Shown here one piece after another: positions 19,989 through 32,426 of a stretch of 64,000 nt of DNA; position 1 is the stretch's first letter; each line of letters begins with the position of its first letter. The notes beneath the pieces are model-generated. The model saw only the letters and a program-made list of their open reading frames with translations. It was not told the DNA's origin and searched no databases. Source of the DNA: Lactuca virosa. Its lineage: Eukaryota > Streptophyta > Magnoliopsida > Asterales > Asteraceae. A program made the position numbers and the translations under genes. Where the stretch lies: positions 106,490,833 to 106,554,832 of the forward strand of contig CAKMRJ010003334.1 of the NCBI GenBank assembly GCA_928212115.1, written 5' to 3'.

Positions 19989-20887
19989 TGGGAACATCAG
20001 AAAGTGAAATAATTCTGAAGTCAAATTCATTTCGCTTCGGAATCGTTTCCTCTCGGAAAATATAGGGTCGTTATATGTGTCTTTTTGTCTAGCCTATTCT
20101 TCTAGTTTTTAAGTTGTACAACCTTCCTCGTATCTGGAAGCTTCTGACCAATATAGTTACATTGGTGTTTTTGCATTAATCTCATCTCGGAGTTTATTTA
20201 AAAATCAAGTGTGTTGTGAAGTTCATCTCGGAATTCAAATCTGAAACGATAATGTGCGTTCATCTCTTATTTTCGTCCAAGATCTGATCCTTCAAGTCTT
20301 GGAATTCAAATATTTTGAAACTAGTCCTCTAAGATCTTCATTTATTTTTACCTCTGATATTCAGTTTAAGATTGTGCCATATTGAACTCTATTACTAATG
20401 ATGTGTTCATATTCATTCCGAAGTATCTTATGACATCTCATCTCGGAATCCAATTGTTCCGAGATCCTCAGTTGTAAAAGAATTTCAAAGGTTTTCATTA
20501 AAGTTTTTTTATTCGGAACTTTTTTTCGTTTATATTAACAGTAATTTTTCTTGATGATTATCCTTTAATTCTCAATAAACGTGCTTTGGCACACGTTCCT
20601 ATAAATTGCATGCCAACTTAGAACTGAAACGACGATTTTCTTCTTTGGAACAAACGGACGTCCCATCTTTTGTGCGTAACAACTTTTAGGGATGTCATTT
20701 TTGCAACGCATGAAATACAACCCATTTCATGTTCGGGTGTCATCATTTCTTTTCATTCGACCCGACCAGGAATATCCAACCTATAAAAGGATTTTGAATC
20801 CTAACTGCTCCCACTTATCAGTTTATTGATCGTATTCCTTAGAGCTTTCTCTATGCTCTGTTCTTCGAAGCTTTCAAGCATTCATCA
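19989..20887 (+). other. Pol-to-ORF3 spacer of Copia-2
   Basis: No coding signal. The motif ATCTCGGAA / TTCCGAG recurs (near 20050, 20194, 20229, 20441, 20457) and returns in the 3' LTR, as CGAA does in Copia-1. TATAAAAGG near 20782 precedes the ORF3 start, like the ATATAAAAGG before ORF3 of Copia-1. Confidence 0.6.
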
Positions 20888-22473
20888 ATGGCGTCTTCCC
20901 AAAATGTTCTTTAAGTTTCCAAACCTGAAACCAAGAAGAAATCTTCCAAGGATTCCGCCTCATCGTCATCCACTGAGCCTATCTTTAGTGAAACAACCCA
21001 AAATTTCCCACTAGATCCCATGGATTACGACGAATCCATTCGAGCGATGATCGAGTTCATCTCTCATCATGCCATAGCATTTCCACTCACCAAAATCCCA
21101 AACCCTAAACTTCTTCTTCGTGTTCTTCATAAAGATTTTGAGCAAATCAAGATCGAGAATGACGTTCTTGAAACTAAAAACACCGACGACAATATCGTTC
21201 CTCTGCACAAGAAAATTTTTCTCAAAGCTATCGGTATTCCAGAAAATCCCAAGGGTGTTCTTGTTCAAGAACCCACGTCTGAAGAGTTTTAGTCTTTTCT
21301 TAATGAAATTGGGTACAGTGGTGAATTCAAGGCCAAGAAGTTCAAGAAGTACACTGTTCTTGGTCTTTAGACTATTTTGATGCACCTAATCCTTCGAGGA
21401 TTATCCAGCTAGCATGGTGGTACTGACACCAGGATCAAAGATTGGTTGTACGTCGTGTACAACATCTACTTCGGAAGAAGCGATGCAGTTTACTTGACCA
21501 AAGTGTTATGGCAGGTTTTTCAGAAGTTTGCCATCAAAAGGAAGCCTAACGAGATATCGAGTCCGTGATGAAAGACGAGAATCCATTCCTCTCAATTCCG
21601 ATCTCAAAGGGTATATCTTTCTTTTAAGGCCATTAGAACTTATAGGCTTCCGAACCAATCTGCCTTCGGGCCTATTCGTTGCTTGCCACAACATATGTTG
21701 GCAATAGTTCCATCCGACTCAATTTATCTCAGACACCATATTGAGACTTCGGTTGTGTATGACCCCACACAATCTGCCCCAGTCTCGGATGAGCAACCTT
21801 CAGATATATGAAAAAACCAGTTTCTACTGGAGGCCGAAAGAAGAAAATGGCAAAAAGAAAAACATTACCCTCAAAATTTCAAGACAAAAAGAGAATCAAA
21901 GTCATTGGATCCTCTCAAAAGGAAATACATATTGGAATTCGATATGACTCTGGATCATTGCTAACCCCACCTATCCACTCTTCTGAAATACCCTTCAGAG
22001 TTTCAATATCACACGCACACACTCACAGGGAGTCAGCACACAATCTACCCCCATCTTCCCAAAAAGATGGTACATGTATTGAACATAGTCCCTTGAAGCC
22101 CCCTGGAACACACCCACGATTCATTTTGGGAATCCCTCTCGGTTCTACACTTGCGCAATCAGGAGCCCCTGCTTCTGATTCTAAGCTTTCAGAAACTGGA
22201 GTTGTCTCTCCTACTTTTAGAGCCCTAACTGGTTTGATACCTGGTTCAGGTAAAGGACGACCAGGTACTTCTGATAAAGATTGGCCTGATTTTGTAGACA
22301 TAGCTCATATATGTCATCCGGAGCTAACAAGAGCTCCAGTGGAGTACACGCTTAATTCAATGCGTCACAAAGCTATTCAAAGAAATCTGTCATTCACTAT
22401 TCCAACTGATGCAAAAACTGATGAAGAGTTCACCTCTTCTGAACAACCTCAGCAAACCGCTACAGGAGATGTT
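20888..22473 (+). pseudogene. Copia-2 ORF3, first part (up to the Athila insertion)
   Basis: The ATG at 20888 sits in a context like that of Copia-1 ORF3 (ATGGCGTCTTCC). The N-terminal domain aligns by eye with Copia-1: LHKKIFLKAIGIPENPKG matches KLFCQILDIPNTPP, and later DTRIKDWLYVVYNIYFG matches MEVYAMVAGLYYDL. Stops at about 20912, 21290 and 21368 plus a frameshift near 21550 break it. The open stretch from 21808 runs into the insertion at 22474 and its frame continues unbroken at 50280 once one TSD copy is removed. Confidence 0.82.
22469..22473. repeat. TSD ATGTT, left copy (Athila-like element)
   Basis: ATGTT precedes TGTTATC here and follows TAACA at 50275-50279. Five bases is the expected Gypsy duplication. 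Confidence 0.93.
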
Positions 22474-24115
22474 TGTTATCACGCTGTCGTGCGCGTATTA
22501 AACAAATAAATTTGTCACTGCTGGTTGCACTAAAAATATAGCACATGGAAGTAGGGTCGAATCCTCAGGGACACAACCTAAAAGTCACTGCCTTTTTGCA
22601 TCAGGCACATCTAGTCAAGAAACATAATATAAAAGGGGGTTTTAATTATAAACTAAAAACTATAAATGTAGTGATATTAAATTAAACGAAAATCAATAAT
22701 AAAAACGATTTCAGTTCTGCTGCGACTTTCCTAATCATGCAGCTAGCCCATATCTGATTATTTGAGATGCGTTCTATCTAAGCTGGTACTGAGAAAAACT
22801 AACAAGCTCTAGTCTAATTTCTTTTACCTAAATTAATTAATCAACATAAGCTCTTTGAATTAACCCTAACTTTTTACTGTTCAATTAAAAAAGCTCTTAA
22901 TTAAATCAGAAAAATTGCATTAAGTTCTGTGTAAAATTCCCAGCAATATCCAATACTTCTCACAAGATCGGAAGCGTAAAGATATGGGTTTTCAGTTTAT
23001 AATAAAGTCAAATCCCAAACACGGAACCGATTTTTTACTTGTTACTTATTACCTGTTAATTAGAACAATTACGGATTCTATTAACTGATTAACTGGAATT
23101 ATAAAACCCTAATTAGGTGATCAAACTAACAAGAATTAAAATCAAACATTCATTAAGAACAAAATTGAAGAATCTAGATTAAAAGACAAATAAAAAATCA
23201 GATCTAATGATCAATCACATGAAAAGTACTACTCTAATGCAGAACTGAAAACTAGGGTTTTAGACAGACATGGATAAAATCTGATAAAAACTACTTGAAT
23301 TAAATATTAAACGGCTAATCCTACTAATCTAATTAAAGGAGATGATCCACAGTCTTCAGATCTTCAGAAATCGTTGAAATCGGAGAAGAATCACCTCCAA
23401 AATCGTCTTTTTTGTCATCTGGAGCCTCAGGAGGTGACTAGGGTACCAATTCCCTTTTCTGGAATATTATGGGGGTCTCTTCAGTAGGAAAAACGGCAAT
23501 ACATGTGATTGCATGGGGCAAGGTTGTGATCACATATATTCATTTTCTTCTTCGAGATGAATTTTTGGCACTAAAAAACCTCGAAGACAAGTTGCGAGCA
23601 TAAATGCGATCGCATAAAGGCTCCATGCGATCACATGGACAAGAGTTGCGATAAGATGTTTTTCCTAAGTCATCCGAAATTCCGTCTAGTTTTCAGAACA
23701 TTTTGAATCTCGTCAATCGGAGTTACGGTTCATGAGATATGGTCAAAATATTGACAGGGGGTCAAAGCTGTCAGCAACATCCTTTAGCTTCATATTGTAG
23801 AATCTATCTTCGTGTGATCCATTCGATCAAATGTTTCTTGACCAAAACATATTCCAAGCATTCCTCAGAATACTTCATAAGTTTCAAGCTCCCTTTTATG
23901 CTCCATTTTAAGCTCCAATTGCGCATCCAACTGCTCCCAAAGCACCGCTCCACTCGAACTATCTGAAATTGTCATAAAAAACATGAGGAGTACGAGAATT
24001 GTAACGAAATACATGAGCTGAACATTATTTAAACAAATGACATGCAAATTTAAAAAATATGATGCTAAATGATAATGAAAATTACCCAAAAAGATGCATA
24101 AAATGGCTTCCAACA
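22474..24115 (-). repeat. 3' LTR of the Athila-like element (left copy)
   Basis: 1642 bp, aligned along its whole length with 48657-50274. Contains decayed copies of the ATGCGATCGCAT motif (GCGATCGCAT near 23607). The ORFs inside (23739-23966, 23865-24179) are shadows. Confidence 0.92.
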
Positions 24116-25380
24116 AATCTCCCCAAGCTTGAACCTTACTTGCCCTCAAGTAAGAAAAAGAGTAAAACATTATAAACAAATGAAAAGATGTAGATGACCT
24201 AAAAAGAATATAGAATAAAAAGAAAATAAAAACTTATACTAAAACACTTCACTCTTTTTTTATATTTAATATATATTTTTTATACGATCAGAATTTACAT
24301 CGAGAGAGTTCCAATCACTACTACCTAGACGACCATCTGGCTACCTTTCATGCATCATAGACTCTCAAAGTGAGGAAGAGCACGAAACGATGTAATCCAA
24401 TAGTCCAAGATCTCATGTCCTTAAGACTAGATAGTCAAGAACCAGAATCGACGCATCCTTAAGAACCCGTCACGACAAATCAGCTTTCGCTGAAGCAGTG
24501 GGCCACACCCGTAGGGGGCTAAATCCTATGCTTTCACTTTTTTGAGAGCCACCAATATCATATCTCATAGTTCTTCATTAGCCAGATTTGACTTTGAGAT
24601 GTCTTCTGATTTGATTGAACTTGAATTTTTATATTTGTTTCTAGCTTGAGTTCTTCAATCAACTTTTGAATTTCTTGAGATTTCTTCGATTAAGTACTTG
24701 AAATTTTGATTTGGGTACTGGATATGACAGTTGTACCCTTTCTTCCTTCTTGATTGTGTGGATCTAATATAAGGGCTCTCTGTTACCGCGATGCTAACAC
24801 GTGTCAACAAATAGGTCCGTGTTCTGTGGGCCCATAATTGTCGATAAAAGCCCTTTTTAAACATTCAAAAGCAAATCATCCCAAAACTATTATTACCTCC
24901 CACAAAAATATTTAAGTCTGCCATTTTTCTTATTTTCTAAGGTTGGGGTCTCAGATTACGGTGTTTGGGTCTCCTAGTTATGACAATTGATTCTACACTT
25001 CCAATAACGACCCGGTCGCTTCGGATTTTCATTTTCCATCTTCGCGGAGTTATTGAATGTAAATGCATGTAAAGAGTGTCCTCATCTCGTATTTTAAAAA
25101 ACAATTTGAATTTTTTCGATTTTCTAAAAGATTTTTAAGAATTTTTAAATGCAGAAAATAAAAATAATTTGAAATAAAATATTTTTGGTTTTTTTTATGA
25201 ATGCAGAAAAATATAAAGGAAAATAAAATATTTTTGGATTTTTGAATTTTTTATATGCAAATAAAATTCAAAAAGAAAAATAAAATAAAATTTTAAAAAT
25301 TTAAATGAAAAACTGAAAAATTAAAATTTTTTTCAAAAAAAAAAAATGCAAATTTTTACACTAACCCCTCCCCAAACTTA
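24116..25380 (-). other. 3' untranslated region of the Athila-like element
   Basis: No gene seen. Read on the minus strand, the bases next to the LTR (24116-24130) are CTTGGGGAGATT, the polypurine tract. 25080-25350 is A/T homopolymer-rich low-complexity DNA. Confidence 0.65.
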
Positions 25381-26130
25381 AAATTATGCATTGTCCTCAA
25401 TGATCAGAGAGGAATGAACAGCTCAATAAAACATATAAAAGCAAAAGGGTTGCAGTTAGGAAATAATGTACCAGATAAGGTTGTAGAAATCTGATTTTGA
25501 ACACAATTTTGCGAAAACTTTGAGTTTCAACAACTTGAAGATCCTCTGTTTTCCCCAAACTTGCGTGGAACTGCGACAATCTCTTTATTGAAAGCGTAAA
25601 AAAAAACTAAAACTAATCACCGGGTTGCCTCCTGGAAAGTCACCCATTTTTAAAGTCGTTGGCTCGACTTTGCCCAACCAGATTTGCTAACTGGTGTGGT
25701 TGAGACTTCTCTGAAGCTCAATTCTTTTTCTTGTGACTCCAGATCCCTTCAAATATGGTAATATGGTTGGATGTGGAACTTGTTTAGCAAACTTGAAAGA
25801 CTCCAGATTGTCTTCAGATTAGTCTTTCATATTTTTAAACTTCTTTCTCTTTCTGATCTTCTTATTCTTCCCATAAATCTCCTTATTCTTTTCTTTAAAC
25901 TTTCTTGTTTTCAGATTCGTATCTGAAATCACAACTTCCACATTTTTCTTTGCCCAACACCTTTTTTTTCTTTTCAGACTCTTATTTGATTCTTCCTCAG
26001 ATTCCAGCTCCTCTTCTTCTTTTTCCAAAAGTTTGTTCCTTTTCAAATTTTTATCTGATTTTTCTACAACAGGAATCAGATACTCCTCCTTCACCTCCCG
26101 AAGCTCATCTTTTGCCAGCTCCTCCAATGT
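25381..26130 (-). pseudogene. Tail of the Athila-like polyprotein plus conserved 3' motif
   Basis: From 26130 down to 25819 the minus strand is open and encodes a Lys/Glu-rich segment (KEEYLIPVVEKSDKNLKRNK ...) ending NMKD. Below it, GGAGGCAACCCGG (plus strand 25622-25634, complement) is the motif that commonly follows the pol of plant Athila/Tat elements. It joins directly to the post-protease sequence at 46101, so RT and integrase were lost before the LARD inserted. Confidence 0.6.
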
Positions 26131-26135
26131 GTATG
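26131..26135. repeat. TSD GTATG, left copy (LARD)
   Basis: GTATG before TGTAAC here and after GTTACA at 46096-46100. Confidence 0.93.
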
Positions 26136-27874
26136 TGTAACAACGTAAATTTTCAAACAAATTTTTCATTTTAAAAATCGTATACTTTTCATAGATATTG
26201 TATAGAAATCTCGTTTATTCAAATTACAAAACACAAATCCATTAATAACCAATGATACTCAAAACATAACTCTTTCTATGGTGTGTACAATCAAGCCGGT
26301 GCCGTCCCGCGATCCTGAGAAACCTGAAACACATAACACATAACACGGTAAGCACAAAGCTTAGTGAGTTCCCCAGAATACCACACACAACACATAAGCC
26401 ACTCGAGGCTATAACTCGGTATGACCCTCCGGTCAATGTGTCTCAGCGGGACCCTCCAGTCCTGTAGCTTGTTGGACCCTCCAGTCCGGTCTAGCTCGTC
26501 TAAATCGTTGGACCCTCCGGTCCGGTCTACTCGAGGACCCTCTGGCCTCGTAAGTCGTTGGACCCTCCGGTCCGATCTATATATGACATAGCATACATAT
26601 ATCACAATGCACATAATCTCAAACATACACATAACACATAAGACCCTCCGGTCTGCACATAAATACCACTCTAGGTAATGTATAGTGAGAAGACTCACCT
26701 GACAAGCAACAAGTAAATAACCATGCACCCGAATCTCGAACTGACCTCCGCCTAACACAAGGGATGAATATCACTAATTAATACTCTTGTCACAATTCAA
26801 ACAACCGAAGACTATTCTTTCTCTTTCTAACTCTTTGAAGTGGATAAAAGACCATTTTACCCCTCCATGGTCCTTATTACTCATGTTCACTAGAACCCCA
26901 GAGTCAACTGAAGTCAACACTCGAGTCAACAGTTGAAGTTTGATCCGACTCGTCGAGTGCACTCTTGCGACTCGTCGAGTCCCCTCGTATCCTCATAAGT
27001 CTCAAAAGTCTAGCTCAACTCGTTGAGTTGACCCCCAACTCGCCGAGTTATCACTCAATCAACCCATCGGGACAAACCCTCACCGACTCGTCGAGTCAGG
27101 CCATGGACTCGGCGAGTCCCTTCGATCAGATTCCTCATTCAAACGATTTAAGGTAGATCCATCACCCCAAACACTAGATCTACCATCCTAAGGGTCGATT
27201 GTCACGTAAAGCTGCAAGCTTTACGTTTAAACATGGCATATAAGGCTCATGATGCCAATATAACTCTAACAAGGATGATTAACCACAATAACTCTTCTAT
27301 GGTTAAATAAAGCTATAATCTTTGGACTCCCTGGACCTCACAAGGTCCAGATCTGAAGTCTAGGCCTCAAGAGAGACCTTATGCATACAAAGTCCCAACA
27401 ATGGTGGAAGAAACCCTAATCTTCCATATTTACAAGATCTAAGCAAAATAACAAGAAATGTGCAAGATTTTACCTCTTACTCAAGCCCTTGCACGAAGTT
27501 ACACCCGATCCACTGATTCTCTAGCTCCCTTGATGGGTGATCTGATCTTCTCCTCAAGAGATGCACTAGTCTACTCCAAGTTTTAGCTTCTAAGACTCTC
27601 ATGGCTCTCTATACACGTTTAGGGTTTGCTCTCAAGGAAGGGTAGCCGCAAATGAGGCTATAAGTTCCTTTAAATAGGTCCCAAACCCAGGAAATTAGGG
27701 TATCTCTGCCCAGCACCTACTCGGCGAGTCAGCTCTCTGACTCGTCGAGTCCAATCATTAATCCCACGTGGACACTCGCCTCTACTCAACGAGTTGGACT
27801 CACAACTCATCAAGTCACTCCATAAATCTCAATATTAATCACACAATAATATACCTGAAAGTCCGGATGTTACA
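26136..27874 (-). repeat. 3' LTR of the LARD (left copy)
   Basis: 1739 bp. It holds the GACCCTCCGGTC minisatellite (about 26415-26575), the hairpin box (TAAGC...GCTTA, 26349-26363), and ACTCGTCGAGT-type copies clustered at 26950-27120 and 27718-27810. On the minus strand a TATTTAAAG TATA-like element lies at 27668-27676. The other copy differs by roughly 2-3 percent by eye. The ORF at 26291-26758 is repeat-driven. Confidence 0.92.
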
Positions 27875-27910
27875 ATTCTCCCCCACTTGAATTAGATTTC
27901 GCCCTCGAAA
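27875..27910 (-). other. PPT and chromovirus-like pol tail of the LARD
   Basis: On the minus strand the sequence reads DFEGEI, stop (TAA, 27892-27894), then AAGTGGGGGAGAAT and the LTR. The chromovirus at 59946-64000 ends the same way: DFEDEV, stop, then AAGTGGGGGAGATT. The LARD therefore descends from, or recombined with, a chromovirus of this type. Confidence 0.72.
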
Positions 27911-28984
27911 TCGCTCCTCAACAACACATAGATCTGACCCAATAACCGAAAATCACCACCGAGAGGATCTCATACCACACAACTATCTCCCTCCATGGAC
28001 ACCTAAATCCGAACAGGAACTCCCACCCAGAAAAAGGACAGACCCTTCTGCTGCTACGATAACCCTTCTGACTCTCCAGAATTTGGAAACTCTAGTGGCC
28101 TGTATCACTGCCAGACCGCCTTCTCAAGATATCACCATGCTATTCGCTCCTCGAATAACAACCCTGACAACTCACTGCCCCTTTGATTCCCTTGTTACGA
28201 CTGATAAAACAAGTCAATGCCCAAAAATTGACTACCGATCACTCATACCAGACATGTTAAACAATTCAGATCATACTCCAAAGAATGAAAGGGTCACATC
28301 GCACCAGGGACCCATCCAGTGTACTGCAATCAAACCCCAACTCCCTTCTCCAATATCCCTTTCAACACCGAGCACCGGGTCATCTCCCGACCTAGCAGTT
28401 GAACCTCCAAAGCTTACCCATTGCATATCTCAACATGTCTCACTGACTTCCTTCCCACACTAGCTATCTCGGACCAGTGTGACACACAAGTCATGAAGTT
28501 CGCTTTACCTCAAGCGAATACGGAATTCGTCTCACCCTCGACCTCTGTCGTCTACTACTCATTAGTTCCATGCGTTTCGTGGTTTTCTCATACCAACGAA
28601 TTGACCCACTCAGGTCTAAGACACTAGATGGAAACAATACCCCCTTCCAAATGAAATTCATCTCTGAATCCGAAATCTCATTCTGCCTACTCAGTACACC
28701 ACTAGAATCGAACTCAACTCGAGAGTCTGGTCCGACACACGATTGGAACCACTCGTCCAAATGAAACACTAAACTCACGACCCGTGACCCGTAACTCATG
28801 TGTACATCACTTCTCCAATTCCTTCTGTTTACGATAACCACACCTTAGCTCAGAATATAACGATTCCTGATCATTAAGGAGACCTACGTCTCTCTCCCGG
28901 TCTGGCCAACGGCTCCCCCAAGACTCAATCCAATAAGGCTACTCAAGCCTAGGAACATTCTAGTGTCATGCTCTGACTTACGAA

Positions 28985-29400
28985 TAAAATGGCTCCCCGC
29001 AGCACCACGACACTCTCTCACTGGCTAGCGAGTACTACGGCTCCCCGCAGTATCACAACTCCCTCTCACTGACTAGTGAGTACTACGGCTACCCGCAGTA
29101 TCACAACTCCCTCTCACTGACTAGTGAGTACTACGGCTCCCTGCAGTATCACAACACCTTTCTCTGACTAGTGAGTACAACGGCTCCCCGCAGTATCACA
29201 ACACCCTTTCTCTGACTAGTGAGTACTACGGCTCCCCGCAGTGTCACAACACCCTTTCTCTGACTAGTGAGTACTACGGCTCCCCGCAGTATCACAACAC
29301 CCTTTCTCTGACTAGTGAGTACTACGGCTCCCCGCAGTATCACAACACCCTTTCTCTGACTGGCGAATACTACGGCTTCCCGCAGTATCACCACACTCTC
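28985..29400. repeat. 48-bp tandem repeat, about 8-9 copies
   Basis: The marker TCTCTGACTAGTGAGTAC recurs at 29161, 29209, 29257 and 29305, exactly 48 bases apart, with more diverged copies on either side. Because 48 is a multiple of three, the minus strand reads through as a 16-residue repeat (ILRGAVVLTSQRKGVV). Confidence 0.93.
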
Positions 29401-31274
29401 TCGCACTAACTCATGGATGCTACAGCTCCCTGTAGTCTTACCGTGCTTCCTCTTACCACCCCACGATCTCATCCTCAAGTCGACGCCACCCTACGTTCAC
29501 TCACTCATGCTCTGCGGCCTAACATAGATAGGTACACATACACCCATCCAGGCTAAGCATCACTACTTCGGACGACCACCGCCATGAAAAAACCTCTTTT
29601 TCTCGCTGCAATTCACATTCTTAGATAATTCCGTTTGATGTCAATTAGCTGAAGGGCCCCCACCGGAACCATAGACACTTGATACACCACTCGTCATCTC
29701 ATAACTCAAGACTCGAAATAAAACGAAATTTAGGACATCATACCCGGATGCCTCGGCACACCATCACAGAATCTCATGATGTCTTGCCCCCACCACTGCT
29801 CTCCTACTCACGACATCATACTCAGATACCGCAATGCACTCTGTCAGAATCTCACAACTGATCTTCCTCTCACACATCTTATAACTTCGAAAATCCCAAT
29901 CCTCAACTTGAAACACAGAGAAATCGTCGATGACTCAGAACACGATGTCGACAATCCGAAACTCCCTCCTCTGTTGCTCAAACCTCTGCAAGAATATTCA
30001 TACCGACTCTAAAGCTGGTTGTACGATCATCTCTTACCCTTTCCAAAGAGCATAGAATAATCCATTCATCGAACCAGAATTTCCCAACTGCCGAAGTATC
30101 CCTACGAACCAACCACCTCGAAAAAATCTTATCTACCACAAGGCCTCTGACCAACGGCCACCTGCCGTGCAGACACTCATCCTTTATTGAACGCGTACAA
30201 CACGCATTAACTCCCTCTGCAACTCACCTCGACCACCATTAACCCTGGTCTCATGAATCCATAGTGCATGTGTCTATCCAGCTCCCTAACCGCTCTTGAA
30301 CAAATCTATGATCATCTCAATAAAATACCCGGTTCTCCCCCACTCGGGGTTCGAACCATCACCAATTGGCGCACCAATAATCTATTCCACAGACTGTTTC
30401 CACCAGGAACATCACACTTCCTCTTGGAAGGTACTACGCAATGCTCGCTGGCCTCCTCGATAGAGACCCCGCAACTCCAAATATCCTGAATCTCAGATGA
30501 AATCCTCAGAAACTTCTCATCATGATTGCCTCTAATCATATAGGATCTCATACCATCCCATTACCGGACACCTCAACTGTCCAGTAGTAACTCTGACTCT
30601 TAATCCGAAAATAATGAACTATCATACTCCTCATCCTCGACTCCTCATCCAACGTTCCATCATGTGGATTGTAATAAGAGCGGAGACCTCATTACCACAG
30701 TCGATACTCATCATAGACAATAAGAGCCACCACCCCAATATCCTCTTCTTGATCGTGCACCGCTGCGGCTAATACATGCGCTACTATGCTCAAATAGGGT
30801 GTATCCTTCTCCTTAACCATCTCAGTCACCACTGATGTTCCTCTCTTACTATAATACTACCTTGCGGTAGACATACTGCCCAAATACTCTGATGGAAGGT
30901 CGCCATCAATGCTAACCCGCAGGGTTTTACCCCCAAGATCAGAAACCGACATCTCAACACCTCTTATGTTTCCCACAGGAATCAGAAATAACACCACTCA
31001 GGTCACAGAAGGTGACATCTCCACTATCGGCTGATTGCTCAACTCAGGCCACAATCCACCATAAACGCAATCTCTACTTATCCTTGAGTCTTGCGACTCC
31101 ATCTGACATCTCACCAAAAATACCTTGGAATCATCTCGATTTCCATCACAAGGGATGCTTCGTTGGAACTTGTTCCACATAGCCTTCTGACCTCATACTC
31201 TATCGCATCTGATCTCGGTCTAACCAATCACAACGGAATAACTGGTAGAACCAGTAACACTAACCGCCACGGGT

Positions 31275-31494
31275 CATGGTACTCGAACCATGTGGCCACC
31301 TCTCGATCTGCTGTAAACCATGGTACTCGATCCATGTTATCTCCCCTTAATCTGCTACGGATCATGGTACTCGAACCACGACATCACCTCTCAATCTGCT
31401 ACTTAGCATGGTACTCGAACCACGACATCACCAAGCAATCTGTCACTTAGCATGGTACTCGAACCATGACATCACCTCTCAATCTGCTACTTAG
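31275..31494. repeat. 44-bp tandem repeat of small hairpins, 5 copies
   Basis: CATGGTACTCGAACCATG begins at 31275, 31319, 31363, 31407 and 31451, exactly 44 bases apart. Each copy is an inverted repeat, CATGGT / ACCATG with a 6-base loop. Two copies have one base changed in the right arm. Confidence 0.93.
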
Positions 31495-32408
31495 AATCTC
31501 TAGAATGCTCCCTACATCAAGTATGGGTCTTCTGCTTTCAGTAATACAGGCCCATACTACCTGCCACATCTACCCATACTTTCTACACGGACCATCCCAT
31601 ATTTCCAAAGTAGCTGCACAACCTTCTCGTTCGTCCATCCCGTTACACGTGTTCGCTCCCCAACGAAATGCTCTACTTTGTCCGCACACTCATCTGGCCA
31701 CAATCACCCCCTAGGCTCTTCCTAGGTGCTCACACTTCTCTGCCATCAGCTGCTGAAGATCTCCTACTGATGCCAGCCATCTACCTCCTGAATATCGTCA
31801 CATTTACTTGGTAGCTGAGTCCCATCATCGGGAGTTCCATAAAGCATAAAGCAAGCAGCATTCGGGTATCGAATAAACACGTAAAACCCATTCTTGGTTA
31901 CAACTCTATTGCTCTACTCATATTCAACAGGTGTCACCGAACTCAAGGAACTTTACCCCACGCGGGCATCTAACTACTTTCTCAGTAGACTCCTCAAATG
32001 CTCATCTAGATATCTCTCCTAGATTACTCCTCTACTCCAATCCCTCTCTAAAATGGATTCCTGCTGGATACTCTCACTCCGCACATACTCAATAGCAAAT
32101 CATAGATAACAGCAATTCCTAGGCTAAGGCATCACAAATCAGGCCACTCTAGTCCTAAATTATGAAATACCTAGCCTATCTCTAGCATGCATGATATCTC
32201 ATAAAATATCTCATAAATATCTCTTAACACAAAAGTAAGGGTATTTTGGGAAATCACCGTTCGGGCTCTGGCTGATTGTACACACTGCTCAAACCCGTTT
32301 TCTCTTAAACTCTTTCTCATTTAGAAAAATTTATCTCTTTTGAAAATCTTTTCTTAATTCCTCAGTTTGAGTCCAGATTTACCCGAAGGTGTATCCGAAT
32401 CCCTCAAA

Positions 32409-32426
32409 CCAAGTCTCTGATACAAA
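32409..32426 (-). other. Primer binding site of the LARD
   Basis: On the minus strand TTTGTATCAGAGACTTGG follows the LTR end, a decayed match to the iMet primer site TGGTATCAGAGC. Confidence 0.7.

Larger units (their letters stand above)
27911..32404. other. Non-coding interior of the LARD
   Basis: 4.5 kb with no recognisable protein family on either strand. The frames present (up to about 126 codons) are C/A-rich, unlike any gag or pol. Two tandem repeats lie inside (28985-29400 and 31275-31494). Otherwise I see nothing that can be named. Confidence 0.7.

Noticed and set aside
28985..29400. Regular repeats as a CRISPR array
   Set aside because: Units are contiguous with no unique spacers, and the setting is a plant retrotransposon.
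28083..31714. Several ORFs of 60-126 codons in the LARD interior
   Set aside because: Scattered on both strands, compositionally like the background, no recognisable motif.
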